64,000 bases of DNA. Source: a bacterium. Its GTDB lineage: Archaea; Thermoproteota; Nitrososphaeria; Nitrososphaerales; Gagatemarchaeaceae. Both the position numbers and the translations under genes were made by a program. This document shows positions 10,481 to 20,224 of this stretch, one piece after another. The notes beneath the pieces were generated by a model. The model made no database searches and had not been told where the DNA came from. It was given only the letters and a program-made list of their open reading frames with translations. The DNA lies in assembly GCA_027310575.1 (NCBI GenBank), contig DAIDAO010000052.1:58318-122317 (forward strand), in the 5' to 3' direction. The number at the start of each line of letters is the position of its first letter. Position 1 is the stretch's first letter.

Positions 10481-11119
10481 TTGCCAGGGCCCGGGCCGAG
10501 GTTGGACCCGTTCCTCTGGGCGGCCGTATTCGTCCTGGCCGTCTCCTTCATCTCGAACGTGTCCCCGTTCTTCGGAGCGTCATACACCCTGCTGGCGACA
10601 CTCCAGCTCACCCTTCTCGGATTCACGCCGTTCAACTTCGTGGCTGTCGTGGTCCTTTCCGCGATAGGGGCCACGCTTGCGAAGGTGGTGATATACTACG
10701 GGGCGTTCGGGTTCAGGGACCTGCTCCTGAGAAACAAGAACGTGCGGCTCATCGGCAGGAGCGCCTCTTCTCCGAAGTTCTACGCTGCGCTCTTCGTGAC
10801 TGCCTTGATGCCTGTCCTTCCCCTGGACGATTTCATCTACATAGGGGCAGGAGCATCTTCGACTTCCATAGGCCGGATGACTGCAATCACCTACGCCGCG
10901 AAGACGATCAAGAGCCTCGTGGAAGTGGCCCTGGAGTTCACGATACTGAGCGATCTCAGGACGCTGTTCAACTTCCGATCGATCGACGTCACGGTCGTCC
11001 TGACTTCGCTGTTTCTCGTGATCGGGGTTCTCGTCTATCAAGTAGACTGGGAAGCGGCCTACAGGCGCTTGGTAGGCCGGCCCATGGGTGCTGACGGGAG
11101 CACTGTCGCGAGCAGCTAA
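10481..11119 (+). CDS. Membrane protein, VTT/DedA-like
   Basis: 212-aa hydrophobic ORF with TTG start; ATTTAAT box about 25 nt upstream; FVTALMPVLPLDDFIYIGAGAS. Confidence 0.6.
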   Translation: MPGPGPRLDPFLWAAVFVLAVSFISNVSPFFGASYTLLATLQLTLLGFTPFNFVAVVVLSAIGATLAKVVIYYGAFGFRDLLLRNKNVRLIGRSASSPKFYAALFVTALMPVLPLDDFIYIGAGASSTSIGRMTAITYAAKTIKSLVEVALEFTILSDLRTLFNFRSIDVTVVLTSLFLVIGVLVYQVDWEAAYRRLVGRPMGADGSTVASS

Positions 11120-11154
11120 ACCGTTATAGTTTCTGCCCCGGGCCGTCGGCCTCT

Positions 11155-11239
11155 GCGGGGGTCGCCCAGCCTGGTCAACGGCGCGAGGCTTAGGACCTCG
11201 TCCCTCAGGGGTTCGTGGGTTCGAATCCCACCCCCCGCA
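11155..11239 (+). tRNA. tRNA-Leu (anticodon UAG), class II
   Basis: Acceptor GCGGGGG/CCCCCGC, anticodon stem-loop CGAGG-CTTAGGA-CCTCG, T-arm GTGGGTTCGAATCCCAC; CCA not encoded. Confidence 0.93.
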
Positions 11240-11336
11240 TCGGAAGGTCTCAGAGTGAACTCCGACCCGCCGGCCAGGGACGAACTCGACTCCTCACCGG
11301 AGCCCTTACGCGCGTTCGGCGAGAGCCGCCCCGCTG

Positions 11337-12551
11337 CTAGTCGATCTGAGGTTTGGTGGCGTGGTCGACGGGCGCGAGCCTCGGCCCGGTGAACCTGAGG
11401 AGCAGGGGGCCGACGACTGCGGTGACGAGAACGGAGAGGCCGATCAGGGAGAACGTGCCTGCGGCGATCAGCCCGACAGACAGCGCGAACTGGCCGATCA
11501 CAAGCGAGAACTCGCCCCTAGGGATAAGCCAGGTCCCGTATGACATGGGCGAGCTCGAAGCTTCTCCCGCCTTCCGCCCGGTGATGACTCCGACGACATA
11601 GCCGCCGGCGAACTTCCCGACGATCAGGAGCGCGAGGGCGAGCACGATGGGGAATCCGAGCGCGAGGGATGGGAACGGGTCGATGAGGCTCCCCATGGAG
11701 ACGAAGAACAGGACGAGGAATATGTCCTTCAGGGGAGAGACCTTCTCGAAGAGGAACTTCGATTGCTTTCCCCTTATCGACAGCCCGATGATGAAGGCAC
11801 CGATGCCTGGAGAATACCCCAGGTAGGCTGCGACGACTGCGAAGAGCAGCCCGAGGGCCAGGGCGAAGAGGAACGGAATCTCCTCTGACTCGATCTCGTA
11901 TGAAGCGAGATAGTCGATGGCCACGGGGGCAAGGAACTTGGCCAGGAAGTACCCGACCACGACCAGCGAGACCCCTCCGAGGCCCGTCACGACCACCTTC
12001 GAGACCTGCTCCGACGGCGTCAGCGCTGCGCCGGGGGTCATCGTCGAGAGGGCGATCAAGAAGCCAACCGCGATGATGTCTTCCACGATCAACAGGCCCA
12101 CAAGCGTCTTCGATTCGCTCGCGCGGAACATCCTCTTCTCGAGGATGATCTTGCCCACTATGGCAGTGCTGCTGACGGACGCGGTCATGGCGAAGACGAA
12201 GGAGACCATGGTGCCGAGCCCGAGGAGGGCGCTCGCTGCGAACCCGAAGGCGAAGGCGATTCCGACCTCGATCAGGGTCAGGACGGCGATCGACGACGCG
12301 GTCTTCTGCAGCTCCACGGGGTCCAGTTCAAGGCCGAGGATGAACAGGAGGAGGACAATTCCGATGGAGGAGATCTGGTTCAGGGTCGTAGGGTCTGTAA
12401 CCCAGCCGAGGACATAGGGGCCTACGATCATGCCTGCCAGGATCTGGCCGGAAACGGCCGGGAGCTTGAGCCTCACGAAGATCAGGCTGAGCAACAGGGC
12501 GGCAACGGTGAGGACCCCGAGATCGAGCAGGAAGGTTGTCTCGCCGGCCAC
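11337..12551 (-). CDS. CPA2-type cation:proton antiporter (KefB/NapA-like)
   Basis: 404 aa; VRLKLPAVSGQILAGMIVGPYVLGW, LGLELDPVELQKT, VSSTAIVGKIILE, LGYSPGIGAFIIGLSI. Confidence 0.88.
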   Translation of the reverse strand: MAGETTFLLDLGVLTVAALLLSLIFVRLKLPAVSGQILAGMIVGPYVLGWVTDPTTLNQISSIGIVLLLFILGLELDPVELQKTASSIAVLTLIEVGIAFAFGFAASALLGLGTMVSFVFAMTASVSSTAIVGKIILEKRMFRASESKTLVGLLIVEDIIAVGFLIALSTMTPGAALTPSEQVSKVVVTGLGGVSLVVVGYFLAKFLAPVAIDYLASYEIESEEIPFLFALALGLLFAVVAAYLGYSPGIGAFIIGLSIRGKQSKFLFEKVSPLKDIFLVLFFVSMGSLIDPFPSLALGFPIVLALALLIVGKFAGGYVVGVITGRKAGEASSSPMSYGTWLIPRGEFSLVIGQFALSVGLIAAGTFSLIGLSVLVTAVVGPLLLRFTGPRLAPVDHATKPQID

Positions 12552-12632
12552 CTATCTCGGCCGTAAGGACGGATGCTTGCCCGTTATGAACATTGAATGG
12601 GGGCGACGGTGGCGCCAGCGTGGTTTCGTCGA

Positions 12633-12734
12633 TCAACGAGCCGCGACGGCGTTTCGCGCGATCCAGAGGACGATCAGCCCGGCCCGGCCGATGGACGAGA
12701 ATCCCGCGAAGCGCAATCTTCGGCCGATGTTCAC
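12633..12734 (-). CDS. Candidate small membrane-like ORF (33 aa)
   Basis: GTG start overlaps the VKOR stop (GTGA): MNIGRRLRFAGFSSIGRAGLIVLWIARNAVAAR. Confidence 0.3.
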   Translation of the reverse strand: MNIGRRLRFAGFSSIGRAGLIVLWIARNAVAAR

Positions 12735-13231
12735 TGAGGCAGCTGCGGGTGGGCTGCGCCCGCCGGTTCGGCCTCGAGCCCGTCGTCTTCGTCCGCCCCC
12801 CAGAGCGCGTTCTTCCCGAAGAAGAGCAGATAGCTCACAACTGCGAAGTCCAGAAGGATCGCCACGTGCATGATGGTGCAGTAGACGCAGATGGCGCGGA
12901 GCAGGAAGAGTTCTACGAAGACCAGGTACGGGACGATGGCAACGCCGATGAAGCGCCAGCCGAAGAGGACCTGCAGCGAGAGCCTTGAGACGTGGTCGGA
13001 GGCGAACGCTATCAGGTATACCAGGGCCAAGTTGACTGCGAAGTAGAAGATCGCGAGCATCTCCAGAGGGACCCCGAACACCTTGCTGTAGGGGCTGTTG
13101 AGCACCTGCCCGCAGTCGAGGTGAATCCCATACCACGTGCCTGTGGGGCAGAGAGGGAGCTGCTGGTTGAGCGTATAGAAGATGATGAGCACTGTGCCTG
13201 AGGCCCAGAGCCCTATGACGGACAGGGCCAC
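12731..13231 (-). CDS. Vitamin K epoxide reductase (VKOR) family membrane protein
   Basis: 166 aa with paired Cys: LCPTGTWYGIHLDCGQVLNSPYSKVFGVPLEMLAIFYF and AICVYCTIMHVAILLDF, the VKOR CxxC signature. Confidence 0.88.
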   Translation of the reverse strand: MALSVIGLWASGTVLIIFYTLNQQLPLCPTGTWYGIHLDCGQVLNSPYSKVFGVPLEMLAIFYFAVNLALVYLIAFASDHVSRLSLQVLFGWRFIGVAIVPYLVFVELFLLRAICVYCTIMHVAILLDFAVVSYLLFFGKNALWGADEDDGLEAEPAGAAHPQLPQ

Positions 13232-13324
13232 GAGGACGAGGAACTTCAGCTTCGATATCCTCAGACTACCCCGCCCCCTGTCCCTCTTCCTGAAGGGAGA
13301 GCCCTCACCTGTCTCACTGCTTGG

Positions 13325-14218
13325 TCAGATGAGCCGGTCCAGAGGAGCGCGCGGCGCGCCCGGGACCAGCAGGAGCGCCGCTCCGACCCCATCGGTGTTC
13401 AGCCCGGCAGGAAGGGGCCCAGCGATCGAAGAGGACTGGGAGCTGATGGGGCTGGCGCTGCAGACGCTAACCGGCGCGCCCTGGGTGAGCTTGCATATCA
13501 CCGCCGTGAGCAGGTTCGCGCCCTCCCGTATCGTGACGCCTGTGCTGGTCGAGGTGGAAATGTCTGTCAGTATCGAGGTCCAGTTCTTTCCGGCCAGGAT
13601 GGCGGGGTCTGGGAAGATGGAGCCGGTCGTGATGTAGGCGTTGCCGAAGTTCATGAAGGGCACGCCTCCCCCGCGGCTCTGCCAGAGCGACGAGTAGTTC
13701 GAAGGGACCGACTGGAGCGGGCTGTTCGACCTGTCGGCTTCCTCGTACGGCCGGAAGGAGATGTACTGGCTCGTGTAGCTGCTCCCCACGAAGGTGAACG
13801 TCGCGTAGTCCCCCTCAGTGTTCGAGGACGTCATGTAGCTGAGGTTGCTGAAGCTCCCGAAGCGCTCGAGGGCCATGACCAGGGCCCAGCGCTCGATCGC
13901 GCAGTATGGACAGAACTCCCCTCCGATGTAGACGACCGCGGGTTTCCCGGCGGAGACGAACGGGCTACCGCCGTACTTCAAGAGGGCGTTCTGCATGGCC
14001 GTCGGAGCCGCAGGCCCGTACGGCTGGGCGCTCACGCTCACGAGCGACGCCATGTCAGATGTCGAGACCGGCTTGCCGATGAAGGCGTCGAGCTTCGTCC
14101 CCGCGTTCGCGGTCGAGGCAAGGTAGATCCCAACCCCTAGAGAGACGGCTATCACCGCGACCGTTGCTATGATCGTGAGCCTCTTCATCTGCTGCCTCCT
14201 TCTGATCCGCGCCCGCAA
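13325..14218 (-). CDS. DUF929 family extracytoplasmic thioredoxin-like protein
   Basis: N-terminal signal/TM (MKRLTIIATVAVIAVSLGVGIYLA); PAVVYIGGEFCPYCAIERWALVMALERFGSFSNL. Confidence 0.85.
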   Translation of the reverse strand: MRARIRRRQQMKRLTIIATVAVIAVSLGVGIYLASTANAGTKLDAFIGKPVSTSDMASLVSVSAQPYGPAAPTAMQNALLKYGGSPFVSAGKPAVVYIGGEFCPYCAIERWALVMALERFGSFSNLSYMTSSNTEGDYATFTFVGSSYTSQYISFRPYEEADRSNSPLQSVPSNYSSLWQSRGGGVPFMNFGNAYITTGSIFPDPAILAGKNWTSILTDISTSTSTGVTIREGANLLTAVICKLTQGAPVSVCSASPISSQSSSIAGPLPAGLNTDGVGAALLLVPGAPRAPLDRLI

Positions 14219-14300
14219 ACCTGACTCGGCGCTGGCTCCCCTGCACCTGACGTTTAAGCAGCACGGACGGCAGCGATGGGAACACTTTTAGTCGAATTGC

Positions 14301-15866
14301 GTGCCGGAGGGACGTTTGCTTTCCTCTGACTTCCAAGCAAGGGAGTACCAGAGAAGGATCGCTGAAGTGGCGACATCGACCAACACCCTCGTGGTCCTGC
14401 CGACCGGCCTCGGGAAGACCATGATCGCAATCATGGTCACGGCTGCGATGCTGGAGAAGGACCCTGACTCCAAGGTGATGGTGCTCGCGCCCACGAGGCC
14501 CCTTGTCCTTCAGCACCTTAGGGCGTTCGGGGATGGCCTGACGCTCCCTGAAGGGTCGATGACCGCCCTGACTGGGACTGTCGAACCGGGGGAGAGGGAG
14601 CTGCTCTGGATGAAGTCGAGGGTGATCTTCGCCACCCCCCAGACTGTCTACAACGACGTCCGCCACGGGCGGGTCTCGCTCAGGAAGGTCGTCCTGGCTG
14701 TGTTCGACGAGGCTCACAGAAGCGTCCGCGACTACACCTACACCAAGCTCGCGTCTGCGTACAGGGAGACAGCCGACAGGCCGTTGATCATGGGGCTCAC
14801 GGCCTCCCCTGGCGCTTCCAAGGAGAAGATCAACGAGATCAAGAGGAACCTGTTCATCGAGGCCGTCGAGGCGCGGAGCGAGGAGAGCGAGGACGTAAAG
14901 GACTACGTCGAGAAGACGAACATCGAGACAATCAAGGTCAGGGTGCCGGACGAGTACTACGAGACGAACCTCAGGCTTAGGGAGCTCTACAACGACAAGG
15001 TGAAGAAGCTCCTCAGCGGCGGCTTCCTCAGGAGCAACCGCGTCTCCAAGAAGGCGCTCCTCGAGGCGAGGATCACGATCTCGGCCAGGCTCAGGTCCGC
15101 GCAGGCGAGCGGGGGGCAGAAGGGGTACATCTTCGGCGCCATCATAAACCAGGCCCAGGCAGTTGCCATCCTCCACGCCCTCGAGATGATAGAGACGCAG
15201 GGCGCACCCCCCCTACTCAGGTACCTCGAGAAGATGCGCGAGCGGCCAGACAAGGGGAAGGCGATTTCGTCCCTCGTACGAGACCCGAAGTGGCTCAGGG
15301 TGGAGGAAGAGGCGGCCAAGCTCTCATCGATACCCCACCCCAAGATCTCTGTCATGATCTCGGTCGTGAAGGGGCAGATCCAGAGGAAGCCAGACTCGAA
15401 GGTGATAGTCTTCACGCAGTACAGGGACACCATCGAGGACATCGTGAAGGCGCTGGCGGCGGAAGGGCTCAGCGCCAGGCGGTTCGTCGGTCAGTCTGAC
15501 AGGGAGGGGAGCAAGGGGATGGACCAGCGGCTGCAGTCCGAGACCCTCGAGCTCTTCCGGAAGGGGGAGTTCAAGGTCCTCGTGAGCAGCAGCATCGGGG
15601 AGGAGGGGCTCCACGTCCCGGACGTGGACCTGGTCGTCTTCTACGAGGCAGTCCCGTCGGAGATACGGTACATCCAGCGCAGGGGGAGGACCGGGAGGAC
15701 CACCGAAGGGAGGGTGGTGATACTCCTGGCGGAAGGGACTGTCGACGAGTCGTACTATTACAGCACGCTGCTCAAGGAGAGCAGGATGCGGGAGCTGGTG
15801 AAGGAGTCGGGCAAGAAGCCGGTGAGGAAGAGGGAGAAGAACCCGACCCTGCTGGACTTCGCCTGA
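14301..15866 (+). CDS. Hef/FANCM-type superfamily 2 helicase (no nuclease domain)
   Basis: 521 aa, GTG start; VVLPTGLGKTMIAIMV, VLAPTRPLVLQH, VFDEAHRSVRDYTYTKLA, MGLTASPG, RFVGQSDREGSKGMDQRLQSETLELFRKGEFKVLVSSSIGEEGLHVPDVDLVVFYEAVPSEIRYIQRRGRTGR. Confidence 0.92.
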   Translation: MPEGRLLSSDFQAREYQRRIAEVATSTNTLVVLPTGLGKTMIAIMVTAAMLEKDPDSKVMVLAPTRPLVLQHLRAFGDGLTLPEGSMTALTGTVEPGERELLWMKSRVIFATPQTVYNDVRHGRVSLRKVVLAVFDEAHRSVRDYTYTKLASAYRETADRPLIMGLTASPGASKEKINEIKRNLFIEAVEARSEESEDVKDYVEKTNIETIKVRVPDEYYETNLRLRELYNDKVKKLLSGGFLRSNRVSKKALLEARITISARLRSAQASGGQKGYIFGAIINQAQAVAILHALEMIETQGAPPLLRYLEKMRERPDKGKAISSLVRDPKWLRVEEEAAKLSSIPHPKISVMISVVKGQIQRKPDSKVIVFTQYRDTIEDIVKALAAEGLSARRFVGQSDREGSKGMDQRLQSETLELFRKGEFKVLVSSSIGEEGLHVPDVDLVVFYEAVPSEIRYIQRRGRTGRTTEGRVVILLAEGTVDESYYYSTLLKESRMRELVKESGKKPVRKREKNPTLLDFA

Positions 15867-15870
15867 CAGC

Positions 15871-17277
15871 CTACGCCTTGCTTCCGACGACCGAGACCTT
15901 GATCGTGTTCGTCGTCCCCTTCATCCCCGGGGTCCCCGAGGTCACGACGATGCGCTCCCCCTTCTTGGCCAGCCCGAGCCTTTCTGCGGCCTTGTCCGCC
16001 TGGGCGAAGAGCCAGTCGAGCGTCTTTGCCGGCCTGATCACGACCGGGAGCACCCCTCGGTAAATCTTCAGCCGCCTCGCGACCCTGTCCTCGCTGCAGA
16101 TCGCAATGATCGGCTGGGCGGGCCTGTACATGGACACCCTCCGCGCGGTCGCTCCGGTCTGAGTCGGAGCGACGATGGCCTTCGCGCCGACGTAGTCTGC
16201 TAGCCTGCACGCAGCCCTGGCTATCGCCGAACCCGTCTCGCTGGAGGCGACTTCGGGGAGGGGCCGGGCGTACGATTTCAGGGACCTTTCCGTCGACCTC
16301 GCTATCCGGTCGAGCATCCGCACTGCTTCGACCGGGTACTTCCCCACAGTCGTTTCGTCGGAGAGCATGACCGCGTCGGCGCCGTCGAGGATGGCAGTGG
16401 ACACGTCCGTGACCTCCGCCCGGCTCGGGACAGGGAAGTTCACCATGCTCACCAGCATCTGGGTGGCGACTATCACAGGCTTGCCCGCTTCGTTGCACCG
16501 CGAGATCATCGTCTTCTGGATTGCTGGGACGGTCTCGATCGGCACTTCGATGCCCAGATCCCCTCTGGCCACCATCGCCCCGTCCGCTTCGGCGAGGATG
16601 CCGTCCAGGTTCGCGACCGCCTCCTTCTTCTCTATCTTGGCGATCAGCATCGGCCCGTCGGCTGGGATGAGCCTGCGGACCGCCCTGACGTCGGACGGGA
16701 ATCTCACGAAGGATGCCGCGACGAAGTCCACCCCTTGGCGGAGTCCGGACTTCAGGTACGCTGCGTCCCTCGCAGTCGGATACTCGATCTTCAGCCTGAC
16801 GCCCGGGGCGTTGACCCCCTTGCCAGAACTCAGGACGCCCCCCGCGAGCACAGTGCAGCGCACGCCCCCGTCGCCCGCCTGGTCCACGCGGATCCTGATG
16901 ATCCCGTCGGCGAGGTGGAGGACGTCCCCCCGCTCGACCGACTCCAGCAGGGCTGGGTTGTTAATCGGGATCCGGGTCGCATCCCCCTCGACGTCAGCAG
17001 AAGTGAGCTGGACCTGGGAGCCTCGTTCAAGGTCGGCGGAACCGTTGGCCATCCTCCCTACCCGGATCTTCGGGCCTGGGAGGTCCTGCAGGATGGCGAC
17101 GGCCTTTCCGGCCCGCCTCGCTTCGGCCCTTATGGTCCTGATCTCGTCGAGGTGGTCCCTGAGGTCGCCATGTGAGAAGTTTATCCGGAAGATGTCGACG
17201 TGGGGGACGAGCTTCCTGACCGTCTTGGCGCTCCTGCTGGCCGGGCCGATGGTGCAGATTATCTTGGTCTTCCGCAT
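15871..17277 (-). CDS. pyk: Pyruvate kinase
   Basis: MRKTKIICTIGPASRSAKTVRKLVPHVDIFRINFSHG; MVARGDLGIEVPIETVPAIQKTMISRCNEAGKPVIVATQML; start set at the conserved N-terminus. Confidence 0.95.
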   Translation of the reverse strand: MRKTKIICTIGPASRSAKTVRKLVPHVDIFRINFSHGDLRDHLDEIRTIRAEARRAGKAVAILQDLPGPKIRVGRMANGSADLERGSQVQLTSADVEGDATRIPINNPALLESVERGDVLHLADGIIRIRVDQAGDGGVRCTVLAGGVLSSGKGVNAPGVRLKIEYPTARDAAYLKSGLRQGVDFVAASFVRFPSDVRAVRRLIPADGPMLIAKIEKKEAVANLDGILAEADGAMVARGDLGIEVPIETVPAIQKTMISRCNEAGKPVIVATQMLVSMVNFPVPSRAEVTDVSTAILDGADAVMLSDETTVGKYPVEAVRMLDRIARSTERSLKSYARPLPEVASSETGSAIARAACRLADYVGAKAIVAPTQTGATARRVSMYRPAQPIIAICSEDRVARRLKIYRGVLPVVIRPAKTLDWLFAQADKAAERLGLAKKGERIVVTSGTPGMKGTTNTIKVSVVGSKA

Positions 17278-17417
17278 CTGTGCGGGCACTCCTCCCCGAG
17301 GCATACCATAAAGCCAGAGCGGTCGCGCGAGCCCGACCCGGAGAGGCCGGCGCCCCTGCGGGGAGTACTCACGGCACGCGAGCCTTATTACTCCGGCAGA
17401 TTCCGCCCGCCGCCGGA

Positions 17418-18350
17418 ATGGCGCCATCCCTTGAAGCGGCGGGGCTCACGAAGAGGTTCGGCGAATTCACCGCCCTTTCGGGGCTGAACCTCAAGATTCA
17501 GGGGACGAAGTGCGTCGGTTTCCTTGGGCCCAACGGCGCAGGGAAGACGACGACCATGAAGATGTTTACTGGGCTCATTTCAGCGACGAGCGGGACCGCC
17601 CTGATCAACGGGGTCGACGTCAGCAGGGACAAGAAGGCGGCGCTCGCCTCGTGCTCCACTCTGATCGAGACACCGGAGATCTACCCCTCGCTCACGCCGA
17701 AGGAAGCTCTCTCGATGCTCTGCGAGATCAGGGGGGTCCCGGCCACAGAGAGGAGCAAGAGGATCGACGAGGCCCTCGGGAGGGTGAAGATGCAGGAGTG
17801 GGAGGGCAGGAAGGTCGGGAGCTTCTCGAAGGGGATGAAGCAGAGGGTCAACGTGGCCTCGACTCTGCTCAGCGACCCGGACGTCATCATCCTGGACGAG
17901 CCGTCAGTCGGGCTCGACCCGAGGGGGATGAGCGAAGTGAGGGACATAGTCAGGTCCCTCGGCAACAGGCTCGTCTTCATGAGCTCGCACCTGCTCGCAG
18001 AGGTGACAGAGGTCTGCCAGGAGGTCGCGCTGATCGACCACGGGAAGCTCATCGTCTACGACTCGATCGAGAATGTCACCGCCAAGTTCGCTGGGGGCTC
18101 AGGCGCGGTCAAGATCGGATTCTCCCGCGCGGTTGACATCCAGACAGGCACGGCCATCTCCAAGCTCGACGGCGTGACCTCGTTCTCGAGGGTCAACGAC
18201 AGGCACGTCCTCGTGAAGTTCGATCCGAAGGTGCTCTCCCAGGAGAAGCTCTTCGAGACCATAGCTGGGATGAAGGCAGGAGCCCAGACGTTCGAGTCCG
18301 AATCAGGATTGGAAGACGCCTACCTCAGCCTCATCAAGGAGACGCTCTAG
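17418..18350 (+). CDS. ABC transporter ATP-binding protein (ABC-2 type)
   Basis: MAPSLEAAGLTKRFGEFTALSGLNLKI; GFLGPNGAGKTTTMKMFTGL; FSKGMKQRVNVASTLLSDPDVIILDEPSVGLDPRG. Confidence 0.93.
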   Translation: MAPSLEAAGLTKRFGEFTALSGLNLKIQGTKCVGFLGPNGAGKTTTMKMFTGLISATSGTALINGVDVSRDKKAALASCSTLIETPEIYPSLTPKEALSMLCEIRGVPATERSKRIDEALGRVKMQEWEGRKVGSFSKGMKQRVNVASTLLSDPDVIILDEPSVGLDPRGMSEVRDIVRSLGNRLVFMSSHLLAEVTEVCQEVALIDHGKLIVYDSIENVTAKFAGGSGAVKIGFSRAVDIQTGTAISKLDGVTSFSRVNDRHVLVKFDPKVLSQEKLFETIAGMKAGAQTFESESGLEDAYLSLIKETL

Positions 18351-18352
18351 AG

Positions 18353-19204
18353 ATGGCCAGACCCGCACACCCCCGGGCAAGGGTGAGCACGCTCGCCCAC
18401 ATCGGCATAATCACGAAGTACAACTTCCTCAACTACTTCAGGGCACGCAGGTTCTACGTGATGCTGGCCATCGTCGCCCTCATTTCGGGGCTCTTCACGT
18501 TCCTGGTCGCCTATTATCAGCCCCCGGGGCTCGTGGGGGCTGGGGACGCGCTGAGCTTCTACAAGGGGGGATGGGGGAACTTCGCCACGTTCGTCGTCGT
18601 CCTGTCGACAGCGTTCTTCGGCGGAGACGCGATTTCGGGGGAGTTCCAGAACAGGACAGGATACTTCCTCGTCCCTAACCCGATCCGAAGGTCAGCCATC
18701 TACGTGGGCAAGTGGCTCGCGGCCATGGCCGCGTCGTCGATAATCCTCGCCGTCTTCGCGCTCATAATGATCGCGAACGGGCTGTACTACTACCCCGGGG
18801 ACTTCCCGTCCGAGCTCCTGCAGTCCATCGCGTTCGCCTGGGTCTACCTCGCAGCCGCACTGTCGCTGATGTTCACATTCAGCTCCCTATTCAAGAGCAC
18901 TTCAGTCTCGATCCTCATGGGGGTGATCCTCCTCCTGTTCGTCTTCAACTTCGTGGACCTCATAATCTCGAGCGTGGCCGGGTACGAGCCGGTCTACTCG
19001 ATCACTTACGCTGCCGGCATAATCCCCAACGTCCTGACAGTCCCGTTCCCGGCCCACGTGACGTCGATTCCTGCGGGGGCCCGCTTCGAGCTGAAGTCGT
19101 TCAATGCGACGATCCCCGAGGGGCTGGCAATCCTCGGGATCTACTTCGTGGTGATGGCGGTGGTAGGGCTCTGGCTCTTCCAGCGCAAGGAGTTCTCGGC
19201 CTAG
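18353..19204 (+). CDS. ABC-2 transporter permease
   Basis: 283 aa, about 6 TM segments, directly downstream of the ATPase; GGDAISGEFQNRTGYFLVPNPIRRSAIYVGKWLAA. Confidence 0.87.
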   Translation: MARPAHPRARVSTLAHIGIITKYNFLNYFRARRFYVMLAIVALISGLFTFLVAYYQPPGLVGAGDALSFYKGGWGNFATFVVVLSTAFFGGDAISGEFQNRTGYFLVPNPIRRSAIYVGKWLAAMAASSIILAVFALIMIANGLYYYPGDFPSELLQSIAFAWVYLAAALSLMFTFSSLFKSTSVSILMGVILLLFVFNFVDLIISSVAGYEPVYSITYAAGIIPNVLTVPFPAHVTSIPAGARFELKSFNATIPEGLAILGIYFVVMAVVGLWLFQRKEFSA

Positions 19205-20145
19205 CCGCTCGTGAGCAGGAAGTCGTGCAACTTCCCGTCCACCAGGTTGACGAGCGCCCCCCTGAGGATGCCGTCCGAATACTCGCTCCCGGGGTTGAGG
19301 CAGAGCGACCGACCTATCTTCACGAACCCCTTCGACTCGTGGATGTGCCCGTGGAGCCCGAGAAGGGGCGCATGCTTCTCTATCGACCGCTTTACCGCTG
19401 AACTTCCCACGTGAATGAACTTGATGCCCAACCCCTCCTTGACGTAGTTGAAGTCGTGGCTGACCGCCGGCGCCTTGTCCAGCGCCGTGTCGATCGGCGG
19501 GACGTGCAGGTTGTAGACTGCCGTGTCGGGTCTCTGGACCTTCGAAGCCAGGGCTTCGATCATCTCTCCCAGCCTGTCCTCGCTCACCTCCCTGGGGCTC
19601 TTCCAGGGCGTCGGGTTGGCGTAGCCCAGGGTTATCATCTCGTACCCTCCGTCGAGCTCTACGACCCTGTTCTCCGGGTTGACGACCTGCCCGGAGTCGA
19701 TGAGAGTGGAGTCGATCTCCAGCTTGTCGTCGTTGCCCGGCGAGATGTAGCACCTTACGCCTGTCCCCCTGAGCCTCTCCTGCGCAAGGCTGATCCATGA
19801 CCTGAGGACGTCGGCCATTGCTCTGTCGAAGACCTCGGTCTCCTTCGTCTTGTCGGACTTCAGCTCTTCCAGCCCTGCCTGGGTGGTCACGAACGAATAC
19901 TGCCCTGCGTCCTGGAGCGACTTCCTTGAATCGCCCAGTCGCTCCTTGCCTATGGTCTTCCTCTCGCCGAAGAGCATGACTTCGTACTTGCCGTCAGGCC
20001 TCTCGACGAAGGGTATCAGGACCTTCCCGGTGATGTCCCCGCCGAGGATGAGGCAGTCTGAGCCGTAGAACTTCGCTGCGTTGAGGAACTTCCTGAAGCA
20101 CCTGTCGGAGCCGTGGACGTCTGTGGTGAAGAAGATGCGCGTCAA
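19201..20145 (-). CDS. Metallophosphoesterase
   Basis: TTG start LTRIFFTTDVHGSDRCFRKFLN; LILGGDITGK; YISPGNDD; LLGLHGHIHES; TTAAATA-type box upstream. Confidence 0.87.
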   Translation of the reverse strand: MTRIFFTTDVHGSDRCFRKFLNAAKFYGSDCLILGGDITGKVLIPFVERPDGKYEVMLFGERKTIGKERLGDSRKSLQDAGQYSFVTTQAGLEELKSDKTKETEVFDRAMADVLRSWISLAQERLRGTGVRCYISPGNDDKLEIDSTLIDSGQVVNPENRVVELDGGYEMITLGYANPTPWKSPREVSEDRLGEMIEALASKVQRPDTAVYNLHVPPIDTALDKAPAVSHDFNYVKEGLGIKFIHVGSSAVKRSIEKHAPLLGLHGHIHESKGFVKIGRSLCLNPGSEYSDGILRGALVNLVDGKLHDFLLTSG

Positions 20146-20224
20146 GGGCGAGAGCCCCGCGGAATACCTACGGTATTTAACAGTGGATTGGCATCGTGGT
20201 GCGAATCGGCGCTCTCCGGCGTAA

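Noticed and set aside
14055-15176. 373-aa minus-strand ORF
   Set aside because: Antisense to the Hef-type helicase.
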